From: Arthrobacter sp. AFG7.2
Lineage (GTDB): Bacteria; Actinomycetota; Actinomycetes; Actinomycetales; Micrococcaceae
Assembly (NCBI RefSeq): GCF_002892835.1
Contig: NZ_PJMB01000007.1
Location: 124,001-188,000, forward strand
Length of the DNA: 64,000 nucleotides
Reading direction: 5' to 3'
The notes beneath the pieces were generated by a model. That model did no database searches and was not told the DNA's origin. It saw nothing but the letters and a program-made list of their open reading frames with translations. Positions within the stretch are counted from its first letter, which is position 1. Each line of letters opens with the position of its first letter. Both the position numbers and the translations under genes were made by a program. Positions 55,127 to 63,789 of the stretch are shown here, piece by piece.

Positions 55127-56935
55127 GTGCGCGAATTCAGTGTTCCGCCTCTTGTTGTTGTCCCACCGGAAACCAACATCACCGATCTGGTGCTGCGGCA
55201 GGCAGCCAAGGCCAGCAACCCGGCACTCTTTTCGCGCCTCGATGCTTCCGGAACCTGGCAGGATATTTCCGCCACGGATTTCCTCGCCGACGTCAGGGCG
55301 CTGGCCAAGGGACTGATGGCCAGCGGTGTAGCCGCCGGTGACCGTGTGGGCATCATGTCCCGGACCCGTTATGAATGGTCCCTGGTGGATTTCGCCATCT
55401 GGTTCGCCGGAGCCGTTTCCGTCCCGATCTACGAAACGTCCTCGCCTTCGCAGGTGGCATGGAACCTGGGCGACTCAGGCGCTGTGGCCGCCTTCGGCGA
55501 GGCGGCACACCACGAGGACGTCATCCGCCAGGCGGTGACGGCGGAAGCGCTGACGTCGCTCCAGCACGTGTGGCAGCTGGAAGGCAACGGACTTGATGCC
55601 CTCCGTGAGGCCGGCCGGGACGTCAGCGACGACGATCTTGAGGCCCGCAGGAAGACCGCCCGGCTGGGCGATACCGCCACCATCATCTATACCTCCGGCA
55701 CCACCGGCAGGCCCAAGGGCTGCGAACTCACGCACGGAAACTTCGTGGAGCTCTCGGACAATGCGCTGGCCATCATCGGCGAGATCGTCCACGAGGACGC
55801 CAAGACGATCATGTTCCTGCCCCTGGCACACGTCTTTGCGCGCTTCATCTCCGTGCTGGCCATGGCGGCCGGCACCACAGTGGCCCACACGCCGGACATC
55901 AAGAACCTCCTGGCAGACCTGCAGAGCTATGAGCCCACGTTCATCCTGGCCGTGCCCCGTGTATTCGAAAAGGTGTACAACTCTGCGCTGACCAAGGCGG
56001 AGGACGGCGGAAAGGGAGCGATCTTCCACAAGGCGGCCGATACCGCCATCGCCTACTCCAAGGCCCGGCAGGAAGGCCGCGTTGGCCTGGGCCTGAAGCT
56101 CCGCCACGCCTTGTTCGACAAACTGGTCTACGGCAAGCTGCGGGCCGCGATGGGCGGCCACGTTGCCCACGCCGTCTCCGGTGGGGGTCCCCTGGGCGAA
56201 CGGCTGGGGCACTTCTTCCAGGGCATCGGGCTGCAGGTGCTCGAAGGCTACGGCCTCACCGAAACCACCGCCCCCATCTCCGTGAACACGCCGTCGCTGA
56301 TCAAGATCGGATCCGTTGGAAAGCCGCTGCCCGGCAACTCGGTCAAGATCGCCGAGGACGGGGAAATCCTGGCCAAGGGCGTCTGCGTCATGCGCGGCTA
56401 CTACCAGCGCCCCGACCTCACCAAGGAGACGTTCGACGACGGCTGGTTCCGCACCGGCGACATCGGCCGCCTGGACGAGGACGGCTTTGTATGGATCACC
56501 GGGCGCAAGAAGGAGATCATCGTCACCGCCGGCGGCAAGAATGTCATTCCGGCACTGCTGGAAGACCAGATCCGGGCCGATGCGCTGGTGTCGCAGGTGC
56601 TGGTGGTCGGCGACAACCGGCCGTTCATCGGCGCGCTGGTCACCCTGGACCAGGAAGCCCTGCCCGGCTGGCTGCAGCGCCACAACCTCCCCGCGGACAC
56701 CTCCCTGGACGACGCCGCGCACAACCCCGTGGTCAAGGCGGCCGTCCAGGACCTCATCACAGCGGCCAACGCGTCGGTCTCACAGGCCGAAGCCATTAAG
56801 TCCTTCCGGATAGTCCCGGCCGACTTCACGGAAGCATCAGGGCACTTGACGCCCTCCATGAAGGTTAAGCGTGCCCAGGTCATGAAGGACTTCGAGACCG
56901 TCATCGAAGAGATGTACTCCGCGCCGCGTTCGTAA
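55127..56935 (+). CDS. Long-chain fatty acid--CoA ligase (FadD15-like)
   Basis: AMP-forming acyl-CoA synthetase, 602 aa. ATP motif: IIYTSGTTGRPKGCELTHGN near residue 187; also EGYGLTETTAPISVNTPS, the WFRTGDIGRLDEDGFVWITG motif and the C-terminal KSFRIVPADF with LTPSMKVKRAQV carrying the adenylation Lys. GTG 55127 has an AAAGGAGC Shine-Dalgarno. It corresponds in place to fadD15 (Rv2187) of M. tuberculosis as I remember it. The 111-bp palindrome at 56950 lies right after its stop. Confidence 0.95.
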   Translation: MREFSVPPLVVVPPETNITDLVLRQAAKASNPALFSRLDASGTWQDISATDFLADVRALAKGLMASGVAAGDRVGIMSRTRYEWSLVDFAIWFAGAVSVPIYETSSPSQVAWNLGDSGAVAAFGEAAHHEDVIRQAVTAEALTSLQHVWQLEGNGLDALREAGRDVSDDDLEARRKTARLGDTATIIYTSGTTGRPKGCELTHGNFVELSDNALAIIGEIVHEDAKTIMFLPLAHVFARFISVLAMAAGTTVAHTPDIKNLLADLQSYEPTFILAVPRVFEKVYNSALTKAEDGGKGAIFHKAADTAIAYSKARQEGRVGLGLKLRHALFDKLVYGKLRAAMGGHVAHAVSGGGPLGERLGHFFQGIGLQVLEGYGLTETTAPISVNTPSLIKIGSVGKPLPGNSVKIAEDGEILAKGVCVMRGYYQRPDLTKETFDDGWFRTGDIGRLDEDGFVWITGRKKEIIVTAGGKNVIPALLEDQIRADALVSQVLVVGDNRPFIGALVTLDQEALPGWLQRHNLPADTSLDDAAHNPVVKAAVQDLITAANASVSQAEAIKSFRIVPADFTEASGHLTPSMKVKRAQVMKDFETVIEEMYSAPRS

Positions 56936-56949
56936 CAGGCAACACTAAG

Positions 56950-57060
56950 AGGCAGGGCCCGGTCCGGCAGCGTGCGTAAAAGGGGCCCCGCGCCCCCGCT
57001 CGCCGCGAAGCGGCCTCAGCGGGGCGGGGGGAATAGCACGCAGAGGATCGGGCCCTGCCT
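56950..57060. repeat. 111-bp structured palindrome (possible ncRNA or interspersed hairpin)
   Basis: Outer arms of 16 bp (56950-56965 and 57045-57060, one G-T pair) enclose a 6-bp stem (56970-56975 with 57036-57041). Inside are a GC-rich stem (56994-57000 with 57018-57024, extended by bulged pairs) and a top hairpin (57002-57006 with 57010-57014, GAA loop). It lies 15 bp after the acyl-CoA ligase stop. It could be a terminator, a small RNA, or a repeat element with inverted ends. No signal-recognition-particle or 6C RNA motif is present. Confidence 0.7.
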
Positions 57061-57077
57061 CAACCACTACCGCAATG

Positions 57078-57115
57078 CAACGAGAGGGTCCTCCTGGCGG
57101 GGGACCCTCTCGTTG
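57078..57115. terminator. Terminator between acyl-CoA ligase gene and pyc
   Basis: Perfect 14-bp arms (57078-57091 and 57102-57115), 10-nt loop, 19 bp before the pyc stop codon. It works for pyc and could serve both convergent genes. Confidence 0.8.
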
Positions 57116-57134
57116 TCCTACTCAGCTGCTCTGG

Positions 57135-60100
57135 CTACTGCTCGACTACCAGCAGGAGATCCCCGCCTTCGACCTGCTCAATCGTTGAGATGGCGAGCCG
57201 GGAAACTTTGCCGGCTGCCGGCGTCGTGATGGACGCTTCCATCTTCATTGCCTCGATGGTGGCCACCGTATCGCCGGCCTTGACCTCGTCGCCCTGCTTG
57301 ACGGTGACGGTCACCGCACCGGCGAACGGCGCCGCGACGTGGCCGGGCTGGGCCGGGTCGGCCTTCTCAGCCGCCTTGACGTTGCTCACCACGGACCGGT
57401 CCCGCACTACCACGGGGCGGGACTGGCCGTTGAGGGTGCACATGACGGTCCGCATGCCCTTCTCGTCCGGCTCCGAGACAGCCTCCAGGGAGGCGATCAG
57501 CCGAACGCCCTTCTCCAGCTGGATCTCGTGCTCGGCACCGCGCTGCAGCCCGTACAGGTAGTCGCGGGTGTCCAGGACGGAGATGTTGCCGTAGGTTTCG
57601 ACGCTCTTCAGGTAGTCCTTGGTGGGTCCGTCAAAAAGCAGCCGGTTCAGCGTGTGCTGGCGGGTTTTGGAATCGGCCTTCAGGGCGGCACTGTCCTCGG
57701 CGCTGAGCTCCACGTCCCGGACCTTCACGCTGCGGCCCTGCAGGGCCTTGGTGCGGAAGGGCACCGGCCACCCGCCCGGCGGGTCGCCGAGATCGCCGGA
57801 CAGGAATCCGATGACTGAATCCGGGATGTCGTAGTTCTGCGGGTTCTCTTCGAAGTCGGCGGGGTCCGCGTTCAGGCCCACCAGGTGCAGGGCCAGGTCA
57901 CCGACAACCTTCGACGACGGCGTGACCTTGACCAGGCGGCCCAGGATCCGGTCCGCAGCGGTGTACATATCCTCGATGGCTTCGAAGCGCTCCCCCAGCC
58001 CCAGGGCCATGGCCTGCTGGCGAAGGTTGGAGAGCTGGCCGCCGGGAATCTCGTGCTGGTACACCCGGCCGGTGGGGCCCGGAAGGCCGGACTCGAACGG
58101 TGCGTAGACCCGGCGGACTGCTTCCCAGTACGGTTCCAGCGAGCTGACGGCGGCCAGGCTGAGGCCCGTGTCCCGCGGGGTGTGTGCCAGGGCGGCAACC
58201 AAGGCCGAGGCGGACGGCTGGCTGGTGGTTCCGGCCAGCGATGCCGAGGCCACGTCCACGGCGTCAACCCCGGCGTCCACGGCAGCCAGCAGCGTGGCCA
58301 GCTGGCCGCCCGCAGTGTCGTGGGTGTGCAGGTGCACGGGCAGGTCGAAGCGTTCCCGAAGGGCCGCAACAAGCTTGGCGGCCGCCGCGGGCCGGAGCAG
58401 GCCTGCCATGTCCTTGATCGCCAGGATGTGGGCGCCGGCGTCGACGATCTTCCGGGCCAGTTCCAGGTAGTAGTCCAGCGTGTAGAGCTTCTCTTCCGGG
58501 TCCAGCATGTCCCCGGTGTAGCACAGGGCCACTTCGGCGACAGCCGTGCCCGTTGCCCGGACAGCCCGGATGGCGGGCGCCATCTGGTTCACATCGTTCA
58601 GGGCATCGAAGATCCGGAAGATGTCGATGCCGGTGGCCGCGGCCTCATTGACGAACGCCTCGGTAACCTCCTCGGGGTAGGGCGTGTAGCCCACGGTGTT
58701 GCGGCCGCGGAGAAGCATCTGCAGGCACACATTCGGAAGCGCCTGGCGGAGGGCGGCCAGCCGGTCCCAGGGGTCTTCACCCAGGAACCGGAGGGCGACG
58801 TCGTAGGTTGCCCCTCCCCAGGCCTCCACGGACAGCAGTTCCGGCATCAGCGCGGTGACGGCGGGACCGGCGGCCACCAGGTCCCTGGTCCGCACCCGGG
58901 TTGCCAGGAGGGACTGGTGTGCATCGCGGAACGTGGTGTCCGTGACGGCCACGGCGTTCTGTTCACGAAGCGCCCTGGCGAAGCCCTCCGGTCCCAGCTC
59001 GAGCAGCTTCTGGCGGGAGCCCGGTGCAGGCTGCGCGTCCTTCACCGACGGCAGCTTACTGGCCGGGTTGGAGTGCACAGTGAGCTCGCCGTTGGGCTTG
59101 TTGACCGTGACTTCGGCCAGCCAGGTGAGGAGCTTGGTGCCGCGATCGGCAGAGACCCGGGCTTTCAGCAGCTGCGGCCGCTCGTCGATAAAGGAGGTGG
59201 CGACATCCCCGGCGATGAAGTCGGGATCGTCCAGCACCGCCTGCAGGAAGGAGATGTTGGTGGAGACACCGCGGATACGGAACTCTGCCAGCGCCCGGCG
59301 GGCACGGGCGACGGCGGAAGGGTAGTCCCTGCCGCGGCAGGTGAGCTTTACCAGCATGGAGTCGAAGTGCGGGCTGATTTCAGCACCCGAGTACACCGTG
59401 CCGCCGTCGAGCCTTACGCCCGCACCGCCGGCGGACCGGTAACCGGTGATCTTTCCAACGTCGGGGCGGAAGCCGTTGGCCGGGTCCTCCGTGGTGATGC
59501 GGCTCTGCAGGGCCGCCCCCTTGAGGTGCACAGTCTCCTGCGACAGCCCGAGGTCCGCCAGGGTCTCACCGGAGGCAATCCTCATCTGCGCCTGTACCAG
59601 GTCGACGTCCGTGACTTCCTCGGTGACAGTGTGTTCCACCTGGATGCGCGGATTCATCTCAATGAAGACGTGCTGGCCGGCGCGTTCCCCGACGGTGTCC
59701 ACAAGGAACTCCACTGTGCCGGCGTTGACGTAGTTAAGGGCCTTGGCGAACTTCACGGCGTCCCGGTAGAGAGCCTGCCGGATGCCTTCATCCAGGTTGG
59801 GGGCCGGGGCGATTTCGATGACTTTCTGGTGGCGCCGCTGGATGGAGCAGTCCCGTTCGAAGAGGTGCATGACGTTGCCCTCGGCGTCCGCCAGGATCTG
59901 GACTTCGATGTGCCGGGGACGGAGGACTGCCTGTTCCAGGAACATGGTGGGATCGCCGAAGGCTGCGTCGGCTTCGCGCATGGCGGCCTGCAGTGCCTCC
60001 GGCAGTGCTTCCCGGGTATCCACCCGGCGCATGCCGCGGCCGCCGCCGCCGGCGACGGCCTTGGCGAAGATGGGGAACCCGATCTCGTCGGCAGCCGCAA

Positions 60101-60533
60101 TGAGTTCGTCCAGGTCCTTGGAGGGTGCACTGGATTTCAGGACAGGCACGCCGGCCTCACGGGCGGCTTTGAGGGCTTCCACCTTATTGCCTGCCAGTTC
60201 CAGGACCTCGGCGGGCGGACCAACAAAAGTAATACCCGCAGCCTTGGCTGCGCGGGCCAAATCCGGGTTTTCCGAGAGGAACCCGTAGCCCGGGTAGATG
60301 GCGTCAGCGCCGGATTCCTTTGCCACCCGCACGACTTCCGCAACGTCGAGGTAAGCCCGGACAGGATGGCCCTCTTCGCCAATCAGGTAGGCCTCGTCCG
60401 CTTTTTGGCGGTGGATCGAGTTCCTGTCCTCGTGGGGGAAGACTGCTACGGTCTTTGCGCCCAGCTCGTAGCCGGCGCGGAAGGCCCTGATCGCGATTTC
60501 GCCGCGGTTGGCCACCAGAACTTTGGAAAACAT
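57135..60533 (-). CDS. pyc: Pyruvate carboxylase
   Basis: Biotin enzyme: pyruvate + bicarbonate + ATP to oxaloacetate (anaplerosis). 1132 aa from ATG 60533, with an AGGAGAAG Shine-Dalgarno. Domains: biotin carboxylase about 1-450 (KVLVANRGEIAIRAFRAG, AGGGGRGMRRV, EMNPRIQVEHTVTEE), carboxyltransferase about 530-800 (DTTFRDAHQSLLATRVRT, IKDMAGLL, HTHDTAGG) and the biotinyl domain at the end (EAMKMEAS, biotin Lys1097). A CRP-like palindrome lies 77-92 bp upstream of the start codon. Confidence 0.98.
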   Translation of the reverse strand: MFSKVLVANRGEIAIRAFRAGYELGAKTVAVFPHEDRNSIHRQKADEAYLIGEEGHPVRAYLDVAEVVRVAKESGADAIYPGYGFLSENPDLARAAKAAGITFVGPPAEVLELAGNKVEALKAAREAGVPVLKSSAPSKDLDELIAAADEIGFPIFAKAVAGGGGRGMRRVDTREALPEALQAAMREADAAFGDPTMFLEQAVLRPRHIEVQILADAEGNVMHLFERDCSIQRRHQKVIEIAPAPNLDEGIRQALYRDAVKFAKALNYVNAGTVEFLVDTVGERAGQHVFIEMNPRIQVEHTVTEEVTDVDLVQAQMRIASGETLADLGLSQETVHLKGAALQSRITTEDPANGFRPDVGKITGYRSAGGAGVRLDGGTVYSGAEISPHFDSMLVKLTCRGRDYPSAVARARRALAEFRIRGVSTNISFLQAVLDDPDFIAGDVATSFIDERPQLLKARVSADRGTKLLTWLAEVTVNKPNGELTVHSNPASKLPSVKDAQPAPGSRQKLLELGPEGFARALREQNAVAVTDTTFRDAHQSLLATRVRTRDLVAAGPAVTALMPELLSVEAWGGATYDVALRFLGEDPWDRLAALRQALPNVCLQMLLRGRNTVGYTPYPEEVTEAFVNEAAATGIDIFRIFDALNDVNQMAPAIRAVRATGTAVAEVALCYTGDMLDPEEKLYTLDYYLELARKIVDAGAHILAIKDMAGLLRPAAAAKLVAALRERFDLPVHLHTHDTAGGQLATLLAAVDAGVDAVDVASASLAGTTSQPSASALVAALAHTPRDTGLSLAAVSSLEPYWEAVRRVYAPFESGLPGPTGRVYQHEIPGGQLSNLRQQAMALGLGERFEAIEDMYTAADRILGRLVKVTPSSKVVGDLALHLVGLNADPADFEENPQNYDIPDSVIGFLSGDLGDPPGGWPVPFRTKALQGRSVKVRDVELSAEDSAALKADSKTRQHTLNRLLFDGPTKDYLKSVETYGNISVLDTRDYLYGLQRGAEHEIQLEKGVRLIASLEAVSEPDEKGMRTVMCTLNGQSRPVVVRDRSVVSNVKAAEKADPAQPGHVAAPFAGAVTVTVKQGDEVKAGDTVATIEAMKMEASITTPAAGKVSRLAISTIEQVEGGDLLLVVEQ

Positions 60534-60609
60534 ACTTCTCCTGCATCGTTGCGGGTGGATCGGTGAGTGGTCACAGTGTCTAGGACCTGCAAGGGCAAAC
60601 ACAAATCTT

Positions 60610-60625
60610 TGTGGCCACCGTCACA
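60610..60625. promoter_or_regulatory. CRP/GlxR-like site between pyc and the ParA gene
   Basis: TGTGG-CCACCG-TCACA matches the CRP-family consensus TGTGA-N6-TCACA at nine of ten fixed positions. It lies in the 281-bp divergent gap (60534-60814), 77 bp from pyc. No cAMP receptor gene is in the window. Confidence 0.35.
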
Positions 60626-60814
60626 GATTTCTCCGTCATGTCCCGGAGCCTTCTGCCGGCCGGGGCAGCTGCCGCACCACCGGTGCCGTGCCGATGCCCG
60701 ATAAAGCAGGATTCGCCGACGCATCAACATATGATGAGTAGGGCGGCAGGACCGTCCGGCTTCGGCACTGCCGGAGCAAACATTACCCCCAAACACGGCA
60801 TCCGGCGTTAGGTT

Positions 60815-61645
60815 TTGGTCTCTCAAGTGCAAGTAGTCAGCATCAGCAGCCTCAAGGGTGGAGTCGGTAAGACTTCCGTCACCACAGGATTGGCGTCTGC
60901 GGCGCTGGCCGCAGGCATCAGCACGCTGGTGGTGGACCTCGATCCCCACGCAGATGCCACCACTGCATTGGGCGTCCAGCCCGGAGACCAGTTGGATATC
61001 GGCAGGATGCTCAAGAGCCCCCGGCGCGCAAAACTGGCCGAAAACGTGGTCCGCAGCAGCTGGAGCGCCCGGGCACAGGCCAAGGGCTCAGGCCCTGCCA
61101 TCCTGGACGTTGCCGTTGGCTCCGCCTACACCGGGATCTATGACCGGCCGGACCTGGGCCGCCGCGACCTGCGCAGGCTCTCCTCGGTGCTTGCCACAGC
61201 AGATACTTACCAGCTGGTCCTTGTCGACTGCCCGCCGTCGCTGAACGGCCTCACGCGGATGGCCTGGACCGCCAGCGACAAGGTGGCGCTGGTTGCGGAG
61301 CCCGGCCTGTTCTCAGTTGCAGGTACTGAGCGGACCATGCGGGCCATCCAGCTTTTCCGCCGGGAGTTCGCACCCAACCTTTCTCCGGCGGGCATCGTGG
61401 CCAACCGGGTGCGCTCCGGGTCCTCCGAGCACACCTACAGGCTCGCTGAAATGGAATCCATGTTCGGAGACCTCCTCCTCAGCCCCCGCATCCCTGAACA
61501 GGCCAACTGGCAGCAGATCCAGGGCGCCGCCCACCCGGTCCACCACTGGCCCGGCGATTCAGCCAAGGCCGCTGCTGGACTCTTTGATGACCTGCTGGCA
61601 AACCTGATGGCGGTGGGAAGCGGCCTGCGCAGCCGCGCCCGGTAG
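60815..61645 (+). CDS. Orphan ParA/MinD-type ATPase
   Basis: Deviant Walker ATPase, about 272-276 aa. Walker A': SSLKGGVGKTSVTTGLASAA with the signature Lys; Walker B region YQLVLVDCPPSLNGL; VVDLDPHADATTALG is the A'-following Asp motif. Start is TTG 60815 or, more plausibly, GTG 60827. No ParB gene or parS-like site (TGTTTCACGTGAAACA type) is visible nearby, so a role in chromosome partition is not supported; cargo or protein positioning is equally possible. Confidence 0.85.
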   Translation: MVSQVQVVSISSLKGGVGKTSVTTGLASAALAAGISTLVVDLDPHADATTALGVQPGDQLDIGRMLKSPRRAKLAENVVRSSWSARAQAKGSGPAILDVAVGSAYTGIYDRPDLGRRDLRRLSSVLATADTYQLVLVDCPPSLNGLTRMAWTASDKVALVAEPGLFSVAGTERTMRAIQLFRREFAPNLSPAGIVANRVRSGSSEHTYRLAEMESMFGDLLLSPRIPEQANWQQIQGAAHPVHHWPGDSAKAAAGLFDDLLANLMAVGSGLRSRAR

Positions 61646-61670
61646 GGCACGCTGAAGGACCAACCTCACG

Positions 61671-61710
61671 AACAGGGGCCGCTCCCCACATATGGAGAGC
61701 GGCCCCTGTT
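61671..61710. terminator. Bidirectional terminator between ParA and MerR genes
   Basis: Perfect 14-bp arms (61671-61684 and 61697-61710), 12-nt loop, between two convergent genes. The right arm ends GTTGTGTG. Confidence 0.85.
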
Positions 61711-61720
61711 GTGTGCCTGT

Positions 61721-62314
61721 TCAGCTGATTTTGCGCGCTGCGCGCCGCTTGCTCAGTTCGTCGTCCGGAAAGGGCTGCTCTGCGGCATGTTCGCTGGGAA
61801 GGGATGCGAGGCTGCCCTCCACTTCACGCCAGACCCGCCCAACGGCGATGCCGAACACTCCCTGCCCGCCCTGGACGAGGTCGATGACCTCATCGGCGGA
61901 GGTGCATTCGTAGACACTCGCGCCGTCGCTCATCAGCGTAATCTGGGCCAGGTCCTCCACGCCGCGCTCCCGAAGGTGCTCCACCGCGGTGCGGATCTGC
62001 TGCAGTGACACCCCCGTGTCCAGCAGTCGCTTGACCACCTTGAGGACGAGGATGTCGCGGAAGCCGTAAAGACGCTGGGATCCGGAGCCGGCCGCGCCGC
62101 GGACTGCGGGCTCCACCAGGCCGGTGCGGGCCCAGTAGTCGAGCTGACGGTACGTGATTCCGGCGGCCTTGCAGGCCGTGGGGCCTCGGTAGCCTGCGTC
62201 CTCGTCCAGGACAGGAAGGTCCTCGGTAAACAGGAGGCCCTGGGCACCGCTCGCGGGCACAGCAACACCAGCCGTGGGCTGTTTCAGCCCGCCTGCTTCG
62301 CCTTTGGGACTCAC
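61721..62314 (-). CDS. MerR-family regulator (Rv1830-like)
   Basis: 197 aa from GTG 62314 (VSPKGEAGGLKQP), preceded by a strong AGGAGG; longer frames lack such a site. The N-terminal segment is followed by a winged-helix MerR domain (AGITYRQLDYWARTGLVEPA, then GSGSQRLYGFRDILVLKVVK) at about residues 45-115, and an effector part with VSLQQIRTAVEHLRERG. No metal-binding Cys is seen, so it is not a metal sensor. It sits in the conserved garA-ftsR-nuclease-MerR gene set. Its targets are unknown. Confidence 0.88.
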   Translation of the reverse strand: MSPKGEAGGLKQPTAGVAVPASGAQGLLFTEDLPVLDEDAGYRGPTACKAAGITYRQLDYWARTGLVEPAVRGAAGSGSQRLYGFRDILVLKVVKRLLDTGVSLQQIRTAVEHLRERGVEDLAQITLMSDGASVYECTSADEVIDLVQGGQGVFGIAVGRVWREVEGSLASLPSEHAAEQPFPDDELSKRRAARKIS

Positions 62315-62531
62315 CTGGATCCTCCTCGTCATACCGCTCCCGGGAAACTCCTGCAGCAGTGGCGCATGAAGACCATGCATGTAATTTTCGCGGGGCGCAC
62401 TTTCCAGTGTGACTTGCGAGGCTGCGGTAAGCAATGGGAACTTGATACTTCGACGTTAGGCCCGCCGGACTGCAAGGTCAAAGACCCTGAACGGTTTCAC
62501 GAGCCGTGTCGAAAGATTCATCCTCAACTTT

Positions 62532-62549
62532 AACCTTAACGTGACCTTA
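62532..62549 (-). promoter_or_regulatory. Direct repeats upstream of the MerR (Rv1830-like) gene
   Basis: In the 232-bp gap 62315-62546 and the last codon of the nuclease gene, ACCTTA occurs at 62533-62538 and 62544-62549 (11-bp period), next to CCTCAACTTTAACC (62522-62535). The patch shares AACCTT and CAACT with the inverted repeat upstream of ftsZ and could be a MerR-type operator. Confidence 0.3.
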
Positions 62550-63050
62550 GCCGTCGAAATCCTCGGGCTCCACGTCGTCCAGGAACTCCCGGAAACGGCG
62601 CAGTTCGCGCTCTTCGTCAACGGTGGGACCAGGTTCTGCATCTTCGCCCTCATCGTGCTCCGTGATGCGGACCCCTGCCTCATCCATGACGGAGTCGGCG
62701 CACCAGATCCTGCACTTCGCGCGCAGCGCCACAGCGAGTGCATCCGAAGCCCTCGAACTGACCGTGGTGCCGTTTTCGAACTGGAGCTGCCCGTAGAAGA
62801 TGTTGTCCTCCACCGCCACGATGTTGACGCTTACCACCGAATGCCCCAGCGATTCCACCACGTCCACCAGGAGGTCATGCGTCATGGGGCGCGGCGGGAC
62901 CACGCCCTGCTGGGCCAGGGCGATGGCGCTGGCTTCCGGAGTCCCGATCCAGATCGGAACGTGCCGCTCCCCGTGCATCTCGCGGAGCAGGACCAGGGGC
63001 TGGTTGGAAGGCAGTTCGATGCGAACGCCTACAATCTCGACTTCAATCAT
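62547..63050 (-). CDS. Bifunctional nuclease family protein (DUF151)
   Basis: 167-aa protein, first half of the BFN family (DUF151), whose plant member has RNase and DNase activity; bacterial roles are unclear. ATG 63050 overlaps the ftsR-like stop as TGATG. Motifs: MIEVEIVGVRIELPSNQPLV, GERHVPIWIGTPEASAIALA, THDLLVDVVESLGHSV and ARASDALAVALR-like SRASDALAVALRAKCRIW. The C-terminal 45 residues are acidic. Conserved neighbour of two MerR genes and the FHA gene (Rv1829 position). Confidence 0.92.
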   Translation of the reverse strand: MIEVEIVGVRIELPSNQPLVLLREMHGERHVPIWIGTPEASAIALAQQGVVPPRPMTHDLLVDVVESLGHSVVSVNIVAVEDNIFYGQLQFENGTTVSSRASDALAVALRAKCRIWCADSVMDEAGVRITEHDEGEDAEPGPTVDEERELRRFREFLDDVEPEDFDG

Positions 63051-63772
63051 CAGATGTCCATGCGTGAGATGTGGTCCTGCACCAGGGCCCGGTGCAGGGT
63101 GAGGCAAAGGTCGCTGATTTCGCGGGCGGCTTCCGCTGCCCGTGCCTGTGACGCGGCGTCCTTCCGGGATGCCAGGGGCGCCACCGCCCGCTCCACGAGG
63201 CCGAACTCGCGCTCGGCCGCCGCCTGGAAGGGACGGAGGTGACGGGGTTCGAGCCCGTGGCTTTCCAGCTGGACGCATGCCCGGGCCACCTGGAGGGCAT
63301 GCTCGTCGAACTGTCCGTTGCTGTGGCTGATCAGGCCGAAGCTCAGCAGCGCCTGCAGCAGCGGCACGCTGGCGCCGGATTCGGTGCGCAGCTGTTCCTC
63401 AGTGAGCTTGCGCCCCCGGTTCTGCAGTTCCACCGCCAGCTCATCAGAGACGATGCGCGGGGAAACCACGACGCCGGGCGGTAGGTTCTCCGGGCGTTCT
63501 CCCCTGTCGATGGCGTCGAGGTAGTCCTTGATGACTTTCAGGGGCAGATACTGGTCCCGCTGCAGGGCCAGGACGAACCGCAGCCGCTCGACGTCGCCGT
63601 CGGAATACTGCCGGTACCCGGCAGGCGTGCGGCGGGGGTTGATCAGCCCCTTTTCCTCAAGGAACCTGATTTTGGACGCAGTCATGCCGGGGAAGTCCCC
63701 GCTGAGCTGGGCGAGGACTTCCCCTATGTTGAGGACCTGGGGTCCCCGGCGTTCCGGTTGTGCCATTGCCAC
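63050..63772 (-). CDS. ftsR: MerR-family regulator FtsR
   Basis: 240 aa; ATG 63772 or 63766. MerR DNA-binding domain at residues about 12-85: LNIGEVLAQLSGDFPGMTAS, KIRFLEEKGLINPRRTPAGY and RQYSDGDVERLRFVLALQRD. A long alpha-helical C-terminal part is rich in Arg and Glu. In Corynebacterium glutamicum FtsR activates ftsZ, and this window has an inverted repeat upstream of ftsZ. Linked as in Rv1827-Rv1830 (FHA protein, this regulator, nuclease, MerR). Confidence 0.9.
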   Translation of the reverse strand: MAMAQPERRGPQVLNIGEVLAQLSGDFPGMTASKIRFLEEKGLINPRRTPAGYRQYSDGDVERLRFVLALQRDQYLPLKVIKDYLDAIDRGERPENLPPGVVVSPRIVSDELAVELQNRGRKLTEEQLRTESGASVPLLQALLSFGLISHSNGQFDEHALQVARACVQLESHGLEPRHLRPFQAAAEREFGLVERAVAPLASRKDAASQARAAEAAREISDLCLTLHRALVQDHISRMDI

Positions 63773-63789
63773 AGGCAGTGGTCCCCGGT

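Noticed and set aside
56950..57060. Hairpin element as SRP (4.5S) RNA or 6C RNA
   Set aside because: The invariant SRP core (GGUC...GGAA...AGCAG) and the C-rich loops of 6C RNA are absent, so the element stays unassigned.
57885..60566. 893-aa open frame on the plus strand opposite pyc
   Set aside because: Pyruvate carboxylase is certain on the minus strand. The frame is a GC-rich codon shadow with no recognisable domain. The same holds for 6006-8354 (opposite glnE), 36643-38658 (opposite ftsI) and 13682-15040 (opposite hisD).
62315..62434. N-terminal extension of the Rv1830-like MerR protein to 62434
   Set aside because: No ribosome-binding site or conserved residues support it, while GTG 62314 has AGGAGG at good distance.
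63241..63260. GGTTCGAGCCC, looking like a tRNA T-arm
   Set aside because: It lies in the coding frame of FtsR and no acceptor, D or anticodon arms surround it.
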